Notes under the pieces: model-generated | Told to the model about the DNA's origin: nothing | Seen by the model: only the letters and a program-made list of their open reading frames with translations | The model's database searches: none | Shown: one piece after another, positions 21,527-32,003 of the stretch | Position numbering within the stretch: position 1 is the stretch's first letter | Layout of the letters: the number at the start of each line of letters is the position of its first letter | DNA from: Heloderma charlesbogerti | Taxonomy: Eukaryota; Chordata; Lepidosauria; Squamata; Helodermatidae | Direction: 5' to 3' | Length of the DNA: 64,000 nt | NCBI GenBank assembly: GCA_026122225.1 | Contig: JANEZZ010001871.1 | Coordinates: 806,001-870,000, forward strand | Translations under genes and position numbers: made by a program

Positions 21527-21824
21527 TAAGTCCGAATCAGCCCCCCGTTAGTAGCCATGGATGTAGACAAAACACACTCAAGTGGTGGGTTAGGAACAGA
21601 CTTTACTTGAGATATAACAAGCTTACATCTTGAGGTAAGTTGGCTGAGGTCCGCCTCATGGTCAGCATCCCTTGCAGAAGGAAGCAGGAAGGAGAATAGA
21701 GAATAGGGGGAGGAGACAAGGAAAAAGACAATATGATCTCCCAGAGACCCCTCCCACTTGACTCACATACATATTAACCCTTTAAGTCCAGGTTAAGTGG
21801 CTCATGGCCCGAGTCCCTCCAACA
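21527..21824 (-). repeat. Copia 5' LTR
   Basis: In element orientation it begins TGTTGGAGGGACTCGGGCC and ends GGACTTA. The adjacent leader AGGTTATGGACCCAGCAG is where a primer-binding site would lie; I do not recognise the tRNA. Confidence 0.92.
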
Positions 21825-21844
21825 GCAGGTAGCTAATCCTGACT

Positions 21845-22104
21845 AGGGCCGGCCCCTCCATTAGGCAAAGTGAGGTAGTTGCCTCTGGCAGCAAATGCTG
21901 GGAAGTGGTAGCAAGGTGTTGGAGGCCTGGCCTGCACCTCCTAAGCTAGCTGACTGACTTCAGGTGTGGTGGAGTATGCTGTCCCGCTGCCAGTACCGAA
22001 GGAAGATTCAACTGCCAATCCGGTTAGCTTTTGTACATGAAATGGGTAGGGGGCACCATCATGTTCTTTGCCTCAGGCAGCAAAATGCCTTGGGCCAGCC
22101 CTGC
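21845..22104. mobile_element. hAT MITE with perfect 8-bp duplication
   Basis: Flanked by tcctgact at 21837-21844 and 22105-22112. Ends AGGGCCGGCCCC and GGGCCAGCCCTG are inverted. Internal arms carry TTGCCTCTGGCAGCA and TTTGCCTCAGGCAGCA. No coding capacity. Confidence 0.87.
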
Positions 22105-22112
22105 TCCTGACT

Positions 22113-22921
22113 GCCAACTCCCCTTTGAAAGTACATGCGCCTTCTGTGTTTCCCCTACCCAACATAACAAGCTCTTTAATATCCTGACTCCAGTACTGGT
22201 TTTGTAAATGCCAAGAGATAACGAAACACAAAGTGTAACATGTAAACAAGCTCCTAGTAAATGGCTTGTTCTTGATGCCCCTTTCCCCCTCATGCTCATT
22301 TCTGTAAAAGAATCGTAAATGTCAGCCATAAATCAGCTTTGCTCTAGAAAAGGGCTACCTATCAGGAGCCATTGTTATTCCTAGAGTGCGGAGAGAGGCT
22401 GGATGCTGCTGACGTACTTGGACTGACATAATGGCCACTGGATTTAATCATGCTTTTTCTATGTGCTACCTCTTTGTTGTCTTGACAACAGAAATAATTC
22501 AAAAAAAAAAGAAAGCTGCTTCTTTTCCCTTGCTCCCCTTTTAGGAAATTGCCTTGAAAATTGTGACATACAAGCTTTTTAACAATTAATGTGAATGCAC
22601 AACATTTTTTCCTCTCCTTTTAAAGAAGTGGGCCATGTTTCACCCAACAGCTCTGAACAACAGGATAGATCCAATACATACAAATAGATTCTCATTTTTA
22701 CTCGGGTTGAATCCTACCTTCCGTCAAACTGATTTCTATGGAAAAGGCTAGTGGGAAAGGTATATGGCTCTGGGCAGTGATTCTTAAACTTTGTTGTATT
22801 ATTGAGGGTCACTATTCTGGTTTGTTTGCTCTGTGTAGCAGGGGCATTGCTAGTCTGGGCAGATGTGGCCCTAGTCCTGAATCTGTATCCCATGGCATAG
22901 GATCTATTCCCCAGAGACCTA
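22113..22921. other. No gene recognised
   Basis: Nothing with a conserved frame. CAGTGATTCTTAAACTTTG near 22776 resembles a hAT terminus, but no partner end was found. Confidence 0.35.
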
Positions 22922-22931
22922 AGTGTCCATT

Positions 22932-23867
22932 TTATTTTATTTCGTATCCAGATCAAATTTTGTTCTGCCAAAATGTAGCCACCACCACAGCTTTGTCATT
23001 AGCTTGTTGCAGATCGTCAACAGTACAAGGCTCCGGCAGTAACTGACACACCATCAGATGCGCTGGGTCTTGGATTTCTCCACATTCACATTATATATTG
23101 TCATCAGCCAACAGCCCCCAGTTAAATAAATTCGTCTTACACCTTGGTACCCCTACCCTCATCCTGTTCATTGTCCTCCAAACTATATAAGGGAGAGTAT
23201 TTCGAGCGGCCATTTCTTCCTTTGTTAAAATACTCAAGTCGGTAATCTCATTCCTCCATTTACTTATTCGATTCTGTTCTTTGGTTCCCTCTAGGATATT
23301 AGTTCTTGACATAAAACTCTTTCTAGATCTAAGTCAACGAATTGGGGGAATATATCTTCTCAAAGGGTGACGAGAATCAGTCTCTTGCTTAGTTCTTTCG
23401 GTATCTGCTTCTACTTCCCTTCAAATCTTAGGTGGGGCAATGCCAACAAGAGACTATAGTTTATTAACGGGCGTCGGTTTGAGGCATCCCGTCACTATGC
23501 GCATTGCCTCATTCACAGCAATATCTACTTGCTTTGCATGGACCGATGTGTTCCATACTGGTGCCGCATATTCAGTGGTAGAGACACTCAAGGCCATAAC
23601 TGATGCTTGTAACGTAGCTGGCTGGGCTCCCCATGTATAGTTTGTCAATCGTCGGATAATGTTATTCCTAGCACATACTTTAGCCTTGGTATTCAGGCAA
23701 TGTTGCTTAAAAGAAAGCGTTCTGTCCAACGTAACACCCAAATATTTAGGTGCTGGGCAATGTTATAATCTATTCCCTCTCCACATAATATCCAGTTCAA
23801 CTCCTCCATCTCGATTACGAAGATGAAAGGCACACACTTGAGTTTTACTTGGATTTGTCCATTGCCC
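22932..23867 (-). mobile_element. LINE (same family as 20.2 kb), 5'-truncated
   Basis: A perfect 10-bp duplication agtgtccatt lies at 22922-22931 and 23868-23877. The A-rich tail is at the left, so the element runs on the minus strand. It encodes an RT thumb region (GVTLDRTLSFKQHCLNTKAK, ARNNIIRRLTNYTWGAQP, STTEYAAPVWNTSVHAKQVD) and then the tail TLPYIVWRTMNRMRV shared with the 20194-20571 copy. Frames are broken several times. Confidence 0.88.
23454..23741 (-). pseudogene. LINE RT C-terminal (thumb) fragment
   Basis: A 95-residue open stretch starting at GVTLDRTLSF and ending at CLKPTPVNKL. It follows the RT palm; the catalytic motifs are not in this truncated copy. It resembles the post-palm region of Jockey-superfamily LINE proteins. 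Confidence 0.72.
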
Positions 23868-23877
23868 AGTGTCCATT

Positions 23878-24173
23878 GGAACCAATGGAAGGTTTTCTTC
23901 TCAGCTTAATCGCCACACAGGGGGCAACCTTCAAGGGCAATTGCAGCTGGGGAGGGGTCTAACCCCCTTCACGCATGCTGTGATGCCCCCCCCTCCGTAT
24001 AGTACTTATCTTTCCACTGGTGCTAAAAGAATTTTTTTAAAGCTTAGCTGCTACACAGGGTGTGTGTGTGTGTGGATTATCAAGGCGATCACAGTGGGGG
24101 AGGGAAAGTTTACCTTCCCTTCTGTGTGCACTGTAGCCCTGCAACATCCCCTCTGCATGGCAATTAAGCCAAA

Positions 24174-24204
<31 letters not shown>

Positions 24205-24751
24205 ATCCATTGATACTAATGGAAAGATTGAGCCCTGAATCTTTTAAGCGTGTAGTCATCACATGGTAGGACCTTTGAAAAGCTTTTAAAAACTCAGCTG
24301 TGTTTGTTTCCCTTCCAGTGAAGCTTTATATGCATTCACACTGCCAGGGGACTTTCCACTGCAGCCACTTGCACTGTTGGAAGAGGCAAGCTGGTTTTCA
24401 GTTAAACTTTCAAAAGCGGATCACCTCTTCAGCATGTGCTGAAAACATCAAAGAAACCTCTGGCTCTTCGGCATTTCCCACTATTGTTTTTCCCACGATG
24501 ATTTCATCAGGAATCACTCAAAAGTGCACCAGACGACTGCTCACACCACATTTTAATGGAGGATATATTATTGACTCTTTCCTCCTAGTTTGGCCATCTG
24601 CCAAACTGCAAGCTTTAGGAAAGTATATAAAAATGTAGAGAGTGGGGGGTTTGCCAGGGGAAATTGTTGGACTTTTAAGACACATTCATTATATGCAATT
24701 GTAGCAATTGGGTTGGATCCAGACTTAAGAGGTGCCCCATCCCATGTCAAA
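23878..24751. other. No gene recognised; (AAAT)n repeat
   Basis: A microsatellite of AAAT units lies at about 24171-24206. A frame at 24300-24638 has no recognisable domain. Confidence 0.4.
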
Positions 24752-25134
24752 CAAGGGTGAGGAACCTTTCAGCAGGAGGACATTAATCAATTTGGGAGAA
24801 GCTCTTGGGGGCAGGATTGCAGTGGTAGGTGGGGCAAAAGATAAAGGGGGAGGGAATTAAGGTAAAAGAGATGTGGCCAAAAATACAAAAAAAACCCAGC
24901 CTATTATAGCATAAAGATCTTACTGCCAGTAACGAAGCCTTAGGAGAGGCATTTCAACGTTTCAGAATAGGGATACAACTGCACAAAAGCTGGGAAGCCA
25001 CCATATGATTGGTGGTTGGGGGAAATGGGGTGGGGTCAGAAGAGTGTGCAGTTGTCTGGGGAATCCCAGGAAGGCCAAATTGGGACCAAGGGAAGGCCAG
25101 ATTTGCCTTCTGGGCCTGAGGTTCCCCACCCCTG
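24752..25134. mobile_element. Non-autonomous hAT element, family 3
   Basis: It begins near CAAGGGTGAGGAACC and ends GGCCTGAGGTTCCCCACC then CCTG. It shares GCCTTAGGAGAGGCATTTCAA with the 13255 copy. No clear duplication. Confidence 0.75.
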
Positions 25135-25518
25135 GATTAGACCTATTGACTAACATTCCATTGATTTAAATGGGTCTACTCTTATCTTAAGTATAACTAA
25201 ATCTAGCTCTAACTATTATACATAAGGCAGTTCTGTCAGCCAGAAGCCAATGACCCCATTCATGAAAAAACCCTGGGCATGCAGAACTCCCCATTACTTC
25301 CTCTGAGAGAAAAGGGTTTAACATGCTAGATGTGTAAACCTTACACATCTTACATGGGGCTCTTGATCCCCACCATTGTATTTAGGATTGGGAGGAAGGC
25401 TATGATATGCATTTTCCTTTTTGTTGTTGTTTGTGGAGGTATGAATAAAAATTAAATACATAGGATACAGCCACCTCAAATATGATAACCTTATTTGACT
25501 ATATGTATATACACATAG

Positions 25519-25605
25519 GCTGGGTTCACACAACATGACAACCCACACTCAAGGTGAGTGTGGTTCTCATTGAACCATAGGCTGTTGTGTTGCATGAATC
25601 CAGCC
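25519..25605. repeat. Palindrome, GGTTCACAC type
   Basis: An 87-bp near-perfect palindrome: GGCTGGGTTCACACAACATG on the left and CATGAATCCAGCC on the right, with ACTCAAGGTGAGTGTGG near the centre. First of a cluster of related palindromes. Confidence 0.8.
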
Positions 25606-25726
25606 ATGCTAACAAACTATGGTTGGTTAACTACAAACAACCCACACAGAGAACACATGGTTTGTTGTTGGGTTGTGAACTGTGGGTTGTTCATGGTTAA
25701 CAAACCATGGTTTTTTAAATCACAGC

Positions 25727-25837
25727 TGGGTTCACACAACAACCCATGGTTCAACAACCCACAGTTCAATGACAACCCATGGTTCAACCCATACTCAAAC
25801 TTGAATGTGGGTTGTTGTGTTATGTGAACCCAGCCAC
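25727..25837. repeat. Palindrome, GGTTCACAC type
   Basis: Arms GCTGGGTTCACACAACAACC and TTGTTGTGTTATGTGAACCC pair with AGCC at the edge. The inner part is CCCATGGTTCAAC words in tandem. Confidence 0.8.
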
Positions 25838-25850
25838 TGTACACAACGGC

Positions 25851-26306
25851 CTGGTTCACACATAATGCTAACCCATGCCCTATGGTTTGTTGCCCTATGC
25901 AGGGTTTGTCTGGAAGACGACTGAAGAAACCATGGGTTATTTTCTCAATCCCTGGGTTGTTTGTTTACCCTTCTCCTTCGCCCACTCCCTCTGTGTATCC
26001 CAAATCCCTTTGTGGCACTGTAGTACTGGCATGTAAGAGCAGCTGGGTTGTTGTTTTTTCTACCACTCTTGCCTGTCACCTCTGTACCCTGGCAAAACAA
26101 ACCATGGTTCTGGGTTCACATGTAATGATAACCCATGGTTTAAACAACCCAGAGTTCATAATCCAACAACAAACCATAGGTTCTCTTTCTGGGTTGTTCA
26201 CAGTTAACAAATCATAGTTTGTTAGTGTGGTTGCGTTCACACATCACTATAGCCCAGAATTCAACAACCCATACCATGGGTTAGCATTATCTATGAACCA
26301 GGCCAA
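25851..26306. mobile_element. hAT-like MITE with nested related palindromes
   Basis: The outer inverted repeats are GGCCTGGTTCACACATAATG on the left and CATTATCTATGAACCAGGCC on the right. The interior contains further copies of TGGGTTCACATGTAATGATA and GTTCACACATCAC ends, so it is a stack of related elements. Tandem CCATGGTT/AACCATGG words fill the loops. Confidence 0.72.
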
Positions 26307-26309
26307 TAT

Positions 26310-27159
26310 GTACGCACTGTAATGGCTCAGCTAAATCTGCCATAGAATAACTACTTTCAATTTAAGCTTGAGCTATGCAAGATGGGACCCACTGATGAAT
26401 GGAATGGAGTCCAGGCCCAACACCACCACTTCCTCCTTTTGATGGCTTTCCTGGAAATTAACTGGCAACTAGGGAAGTAGACCTATGTAATGGATGTGCC
26501 ATTTTTATTGTTATACATATATGGAAAGAAGCTCCTCAGGTCATCACCACCACCAGTCATGGCCACAGTTCCCATTTCTATATTTATTTATTAGTAGTTG
26601 TTGCACTCCATTTAACAATAAGCAAACCCAAAGCACTTCGAAGTCACGTCAAAGGCAAGCCCCATATGAACCTTCCCTACCAAAGAGATGTCAACCCTCT
26701 TTCAAAATAGTTAGGAATTCATAATTTGTGAAGCATGTGATAAAATCACACCTTCCTGTGCTCTCTTGCCTGCTTTTTTGTATTTCTTTGTCAAACCAGC
26801 AAAACACAGAGAAAGTGATGCTAATGGAAGTTCAAGCATGGCTCATAGCTTCCTCCACTTGAAGGATTAGAGGAAGTTCTAAGATACAGCCCAAACCACT
26901 TCCTTTGATATAGCTTTCTGGTGAATCATTTAGTGGGGGTAGCCTTGATCACATCAAAGACACTTTTATCAGCATCTTCCTGTTTTCCAGCGAATTATGC
27001 CTATAGACTTCACTCAAGAGATACACTACACCACTGTTAAAACTTTCCAACAGTTTCCTCGTCCATCCTATAAAGAGGCACTTCGTTTCAGAGCAATTGC
27101 TCCGAGGCATTCACCTTGAGCAGTGTCTTCACCATTGCATTAGCTCTATGATCTTAAAT
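26310..27159. other. No gene recognised
   Basis: No conserved frame or clear repeat; a TTTATTTATTAG tail-like word lies near 26580. Confidence 0.35.
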
Positions 27160-27295
27160 CAAGGGTAAGCAACATGTGGCCCTCCAGATGTTTTGGCCTA
27201 CAAATCCCATCATCCCTCACCATTGGCTATACTGGCTAGGGCTGATGAGAGTTATGCCCTCCAGATGTTTTGGACTACCAGATTGCTTACCTCTG
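27160..27295. mobile_element. Palindromic hAT MITE, family 2
   Basis: Ends CAAGGGTAAGCAACATGTGG and GATTGCTTACCTCTG; arms hold CCTCCAGATGTTTTGG on both sides, inverted. Diverged flanks. Confidence 0.75.
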
Positions 27296-27309
27296 TTTAA
27301 AGCCATGCA

Positions 27310-27545
27310 CCAGAGGTATTGAGCCTCTGGCCCACTTGGGGTCCCAATCCAGCTAGCTGGGGTTGACCAGATGACCAGGCCCCCTTCCCTCAGCTACGCA
27401 CTCTTTCCTCTGACCACCAATTGTTTGGTGGGTTCTCAGCTTTTGTACATTTCCTCCCCACACTCCAAAATGTTGTAATGCCTCTCCTAAGGTGTAGTTA
27501 CTGGGGGCAAGTGTGAGCTATGCTATCGTTTTAGCCCTTTCCTTT
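27310..27545 (-). mobile_element. Partial family 3 hAT element
   Basis: Reverse-orientation copy with AATGCCTCTCCTAAGG, the complement of the family landmark. It ends where the CR1 begins. Confidence 0.65.
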
Positions 27546-27649
27546 TTCCAGGGCCAAATGAACAGCATCCTATAGTAATACAGGAACAGGCAGAAGAACT
27601 CTCAGAACCACTGTCTATTATTCTTGAGCAATCATGGAGGGCGGGTGAA

Positions 27650-28282
27650 GTGTCAGATGATTGGAGGAGGGCTAATGTTGCCCCTATCTTCAAAAAGGGT
27701 AAAAAGGAGGAACCTGGGAACGACAGAGCAGTCAGTCTGACATCAATCCCTGGGAAAATTCTGGAGCAGATAATAAAGCAATCCATCTGGAAGCACCGTG
27801 AAAACAATGCAGTGATTACTCAAAGCCAACATGGATTTGTCAAGAACAAATCCTGCCAGATGAATCTGATCTCATTTTTTGATCAGGTAACCTCCTTTGT
27901 GGACTGTGGGAATGCTGTGGACATAATATACCTCAACTTCAGCAAAGCTTTCAACGAAGTGCCCCATGACATCCTGATGAGCAAACTAGCTCAAAGTGGG
28001 CTAGATGAAACAACTATCAGATGGATCCACAGTTGGCTGCAGAATCGGACTCAAAGAGTACTTATCAATGGGATCTTCTCAAACTGGGGAGAGGTAACGA
28101 GCGGGGTACCGCAGAGCTCAGTCCTGGGCCCAGTGCTCTTCAACATTTTTATTAATGACTTGGATGAGGAGGTGCAGGGAATGCTGATCAAATTTGCAGA
28201 TGACACAAAATTGGGTGGGATAGCTAATACCTTGGAAGACAGAAATGAAATTCAAAGTGATCTTGATAGGCTGGAGCGCTGA
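27650..28282 (+). pseudogene. CR1 reverse transcriptase fragment
   Basis: A 210-residue open stretch with DDWRRANVAPIFKKGKK, QHGFVKNKSCQMNL, IIYLNFSKAFNEVPHDIL (first catalytic position, family D.SKAF; here N replaces D), GVPQSSVLGPVLFNIFIND and FADDTKLGG (the catalytic ADD). A TGA stop follows at LDRLER. The Asp-to-Asn change alone would inactivate it. The remaining C-terminal part is in other frames at 28318-28981. Confidence 0.88.
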
Positions 28283-28981
28283 GCAGAAAACAACAGAATG
28301 ACATTTAATAGGGATAAATGCCAAGTTCTGCACCTAGAAAAAGAAACCAAATGCACAGTTACAGGGTGGGGGATACTTGGCTCAACAACACTACAAGCGA
28401 GAAGGATCTTGGAATTGTTGTCAATCACAAGCTGAATATGAGCCAACAATGTGATGTGGCTGCAAAAAAGGCAAATGCTCTTTTGGGATGCATTAATGGA
28501 AGCATAGCTTCCAAATCCAGGGAAGTACTAGTTCCCCTCTACTCAGCACTGGTTAGGCCTCATCTTGAGTGCGGTGTCCAGTTCTGGGCACCACACTTTT
28601 AAGAAGGATGCAGACAAACTGGAGAGCATTCAGGGAAGGGCAACAAAGATGATCAAGGGACTGGAAACAAAGCCCTATGAGGAGAGACTGAAAGAACTGG
28701 GCACGTTTAGCCTTGAGAAGACTGAGGGGAGACATGATAGCGCTCTTCAAGTAATTGAAAGGCTGTCACAGAGAGGAAGGCCAGGATCTCTTCTCGATCA
28801 TCCCAGAATGCAGGACATGGAACAATGGGCTCAAGTCACAGGAAGCCAGATGCCAGCTGAACATGTCCTGACTGTTAGAGCAATACAACAATGGAACCAA
28901 TTACCTAGGGAGGTAGTGGGCTCTCCCACACTGGAGGCATTCCAGACAGGGCTGGATAGCCATCTCTCAGGGATGCTTTGA
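28283..28981 (+). pseudogene. CR1 RT C-terminal part, frameshifted
   Basis: Pieces in two frames: DTWLNNTTSEKDLGIVV, PLYSALVRPHLECGVQFW, then RATKMIKGLETKPYEERLKE and QWNQLPREVVGSPTLEAFQ. This is the conserved CR1 ORF2 C-terminus. Confidence 0.85.
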
Positions 28982-29063
28982 CTTGGATTCCTGCACTGAG
29001 CAGGGGGCTGGACTTGATGGTCTTATAAACCCCTTCCAACTGTACTATTCTATGATTCTAAGG

Positions 29064-29524
29064 AAACATTTTGTCTATGAGACTAAGGCCCTTTCAATTG
29101 TGGCACCTGTCCAGTCCTGATGGAGGCAAAGCCCATGGATGGAAAGGGAGGCAGAAGCTCCAGTTTGCAGTCTGGGGTGGATGTTGAGCATAGGAACTGA
29201 CTAGGCAGAATACAGGCTAAGATCCAACATCTGGGAAACAACAAGTACTACCACAGCTACAAGCTTTTCAGGACCTCAGCAAAATCACCGAGAACTAGCT
29301 GCTTGCTCCAATGAAGTCCCTGGTCCAACTGAGCCCTTATATATCTGGATCTCTGACTACCCCTCCTAGTCTCCACCCCCTTGCTGTAGAGTGAAGCTTC
29401 TTAAAGGGGCAGCTCTCAGCAATGGAACTGAGCACTCTCATCTGATGCACTGCCTGAACCAGTGAGCGGGTACCGGGGAGTGAGAGGTTCCTCGAGGATG
29501 TCCAGCTCAGACAGAACTGCCTCT
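29064..29524. other. No gene recognised
   Basis: About 460 bp without recognised motifs; perhaps an old LTR-type repeat. Confidence 0.3.
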
Positions 29525-29622
29525 ACAACTCCAATCATCCCTGACCATTTGCCATGCTGGCTTGGGCTGATGGGAGATGGAGTCCCAAACATCAGGAGGG
29601 CACCAGGTTGGGCAAAGCTGCT
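29525..29622. mobile_element. Truncated family 1 MITE
   Basis: Right half and centre: CCATGCTGGCTTGGGCTGAT then GGCACCAGGTTGGGCAAAG. The left arm is missing. Confidence 0.65.
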
Positions 29623-29636
29623 CTAAGGGTTCCTGG

Positions 29637-30178
29637 TGTCAGGGTGGAAACTGAGCCCAGAGAGCCACAGAGCAGTTCTGATTCTGTGAGGAGGAGGAAC
29701 AATCCGTGGGAGAGGAGCCAGCTCATCCCTCACAGGCTCAGCACCTGGCAGAGATTCCTCCTGCCCGCATTCCTGAGATAGATAGTGACCCTGGTAGTGA
29801 GGGAGTGTGGGAGGGGGGCTTCTTAGATGCTCGATGCAGACGCAAAGAGCAACGAGCGATGGAGGGCGCGGAAAGGAGGCGTAGTGCCCTTTTGGCGCGC
29901 AAGCAACGGCCGCCTCCTGTGGACCCAAGGGAAAGAGGGAGGATCTCTCCCTAGCCCATAAGTTCTGGGTCTTCAAGTGATTCTCTTTCAAACTGGGATC
30001 AACTGCCTACTTGAAGCTTAGGCCACTCTGCTGTTCCTTGCTTTAGTCGCTGGTGATTAGCATCTGAAAGAGTCATTAAGTTGTAAAAGGATTAAAGCTT
30101 TGAAAAGAAATCCTTTCGTCTGTGTCTTGAGTTGGCTATTGGAATCTACTGAGAGATGCCGCCAAGGCGCTCCTGACA
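29637..30178 (+). mobile_element. Solo LTR with 5-bp duplication
   Basis: It starts TGTCAGGGTGG and ends GCTCCTGACA, so TGTCAGG and CCTGACA form a 7-bp terminal inverted repeat. A 5-bp duplication cctgg flanks it (29632-29636, 30179-30183). No internal element sequence is attached, so it is a product of LTR recombination. An ATTAAA-like poly(A) word lies near 30091. It is either a Ty3/gypsy or an endogenous-retrovirus LTR; I cannot tell which. Orientation is inferred from the poly(A)-like word only. Confidence 0.82.
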
Positions 30179-30183
30179 CCTGG

Positions 30184-30699
30184 TTTCCAGGTTCATGCTC
30201 AGTGTTGGGTCTATCTATCTAAAATTATTTCTGCACCACCTTTAAGGATGGAACCCTCTCCTGTGTCCCTCACCTCTGCAGCTGAAAGCGGTGACCCGGC
30301 TCTGACCAGCTCCTCCCCCTCTGTGTCCAAGTCCTGGATGCTCTTAAAGAGCAACCACCCTATTTTATATACATATTGATTTTATTTGTAAGGTAGATTA
30401 GATGCTTTTCTATTAAAAGGCCAAGGGGATATAGAGGACACTTCAATAAAACAATCTCATTAAAAATGTTTGAGAGAGGAACAGAAGCTCTCTAAAAATC
30501 AGCAGCAACAGAACTACAGTCTCAGTAATAAACCAATCGTAAAAGCTGGAAACGCGCGTAAGAACTAAATATTCTTTGTGAATAAAAAGGTCTTAACTAT
30601 CTAACAGAAAGTGTACATAACGATGGTTGCTTGGTGGTCTTCCACAGTGAGTCCAGCCCGTAGGACAGGTGGTGCCACACCAGAAACATCCTTGCCCTC
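30184..30699. other. No gene recognised
   Basis: A+T-rich, no conserved frame; no repeat I can name. Confidence 0.35.
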
Positions 30700-30955
30700 T
30701 GGGGTTTCCCAGATGGTCATATTTTCTTCCTCTGGCCCCATCTCCTTTCCCCTAACCACCAATGGGTTCCTGGCTTTTGCACAGTCACCCCCCCCCCATT
30801 CTGAAAGGTTGAAATATGTTTGGGGTTTTGGTTTTTTTGCATTTTGGCCCTGCTCCTTTAACTTTCTGCCCACCTGCCACGGGCACGCATCCCCTGAGAG
30901 CTTCTCCAAAACTGAGTTTGGCCCTCCTCTTGCTGAAGGAGGTTCAATACCCCTG
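30700..30955 (-). mobile_element. Family 3 hAT element, partial
   Basis: Reverse-orientation copy ending GGTTCAATACCCCTG; contains CACCAATGGGTTCCTGGCTTT and a C-run. Left end approximate. Confidence 0.6.
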
Positions 30956-31453
30956 CTCTACATGCTGACTGATTTTACTGCTCAAACAGAAGGAGAGCAG
31001 AGCTGAATCCCCAGAGAGGTTCATATGGGAGAAGGCACTCCCTAAGGTATACAGGACTCAAGTCACTGATGCGCTATTTCACTCTATAGAACGAACTCCC
31101 CAGTCGATCAGTTCTTTTGCCCCAAGCTCACATTGGAGACCATTTGGAGGTTAGTGAAGTATCCCCTCTGCTGAGGACCGCTTTCAGGTCCCCCCCCCCC
31201 CATTTCATGATGCAAAGAGCTGTTGTGGTTTAATGATTCTTAGTTAGGGACGATTTATGGCATTGGCCATAAGTCATATGACAGATTGCCTCCTCACCCG
31301 TTTCTGAGCGTGTTTCTAACAATAATTTGCTATGACGTTCAAAGCAAGCAAACTGTGGTTGGTGCTGGCTAAGACTGTCTCTTAGCCACGGCTTGCAAAC
31401 TCACATGAGACAACGGTTTCAGATCATGCATTTGAACCCAGCACTCCCTATTT
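30956..31453. other. No gene recognised; possible old MITE
   Basis: About 31215-31440 carries TGTGGTTTAATG and GGCTAAGACTGTCTCTTAGCC palindromic words like those of the GGTTCACAC elements, without defined ends. Confidence 0.35.
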
Positions 31454-31461
31454 GTCTAGCT

Positions 31462-31730
31462 CAGTGGTGTTCAAGCTCTTTCAGTTAGAGGATAAGCTCT
31501 GGGGGCTGCTTTCCAGTAGTGGGCAGGGCCAGAAGGCAAAAAGGGTGGGGCCGAAACATGAAAAATGGGGAAAATCTGCACAAAAGCTGGGAAAACACCA
31601 AATGATCAGTGGGCAGGGAAAGGGGTGGGGCCAGGGAAATGGGCAGGACCATCCAGGGAACCCCAGAGGCCTGCACTGGGACCCCAGGAGGTCTGGATTT
31701 GGCCCCTGGGCCTGAGGTTCTGCACCCCTG
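31462..31730. mobile_element. Family 3 hAT element with near-perfect duplication
   Basis: Starts CAGTGGTGTTCAAGC and ends TTCTGCACCCCTG. Flanks gtctagct (31454-31461) and gcctagct (31731-31738) match 7 of 8. Confidence 0.82.
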
Positions 31731-31868
31731 GCCTAGCTGATTTGGATGCCATGGCAAACTACGATTAGCGCAAACCAGGAAAGAGAAGATGGAATTTGTT
31801 TGTAAAAGAGGTGAAAGAGGAGAAGGGAACCTACAGGTTTGTAGCATATTCCTGGTCCTTGAAACCAG

Positions 31869-32003
31869 GTATATGGGGCATGTGGCCCTCCAGGTGTTGG
31901 CAGATTGCAACTCCCATCAGCCCTAGCCAGCATAACATGGTGAGGGATCATGGGAGCTGTAGTCCAACAACACCTGGAGGGCCACCAGTTGCTCACCCTT
32001 GCT
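31869..32003. mobile_element. Palindromic hAT MITE, family 2
   Basis: Arms GGCATGTGGCCCTCCAGGTG and CACCTGGAGGGCCACCAGTT, centre CCCTAGCCAGCATAACATGG. Confidence 0.78.

Larger units (their letters stand above)
14694..21824 (-). mobile_element. Ty1/copia-type LTR retrotransposon, heavily interrupted
   Basis: The element has direct LTRs (14694-14993 and 21527-21824) and a 5-bp target duplication, gcagg, at 14689-14693 and 21825-21829. Minus-strand remains occur in copia order: gag, protease, integrase, RT, RNase H. Integrase before RT is diagnostic of copia, not gypsy or retroviruses. A purine-rich tract, AAGAAGAGG on the minus strand, lies directly next to the 3' LTR and fits a polypurine tract. 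Three later insertions (about 19.35-21.09, 18.09-18.74 and 17.18-17.49 kb) and several frameshifts or stops disable it. By eye the LTRs differ at about 18-20 of roughly 300 positions. Confidence 0.93.
27546..29063 (+). mobile_element. CR1 LINE, 5'-truncated, frame broken
   Basis: It contains RT motifs (below) and ends with GGACTTGATGGTCTTATAAA and TACTATTCTATGATTCTA, the CR1 3' signature. Several stops and frameshifts. It is the plus-strand relative of the copy at 42.68-43.85 kb; shared words include GIANTLEDRNEIQSDLDRLER. Confidence 0.9.

Noticed and set aside
14694..21824. Endogenous retrovirus
   Set aside because: Integrase lies before RT, the RT is of the YVDD copia type, and no env-like frame follows RNase H; this is Ty1/copia.
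24300..24638. 112-codon plus-strand frame
   Set aside because: No motif or splice-like boundaries; length is within chance for 64 kb.
25519..26306. CRISPR-like array of CCATGGTT words
   Set aside because: Words are irregularly spaced, palindromic and within hAT-type elements in a vertebrate genome.
29623..29991. 122-codon minus-strand frame
   Set aside because: It lies inside the solo LTR and has no domain.
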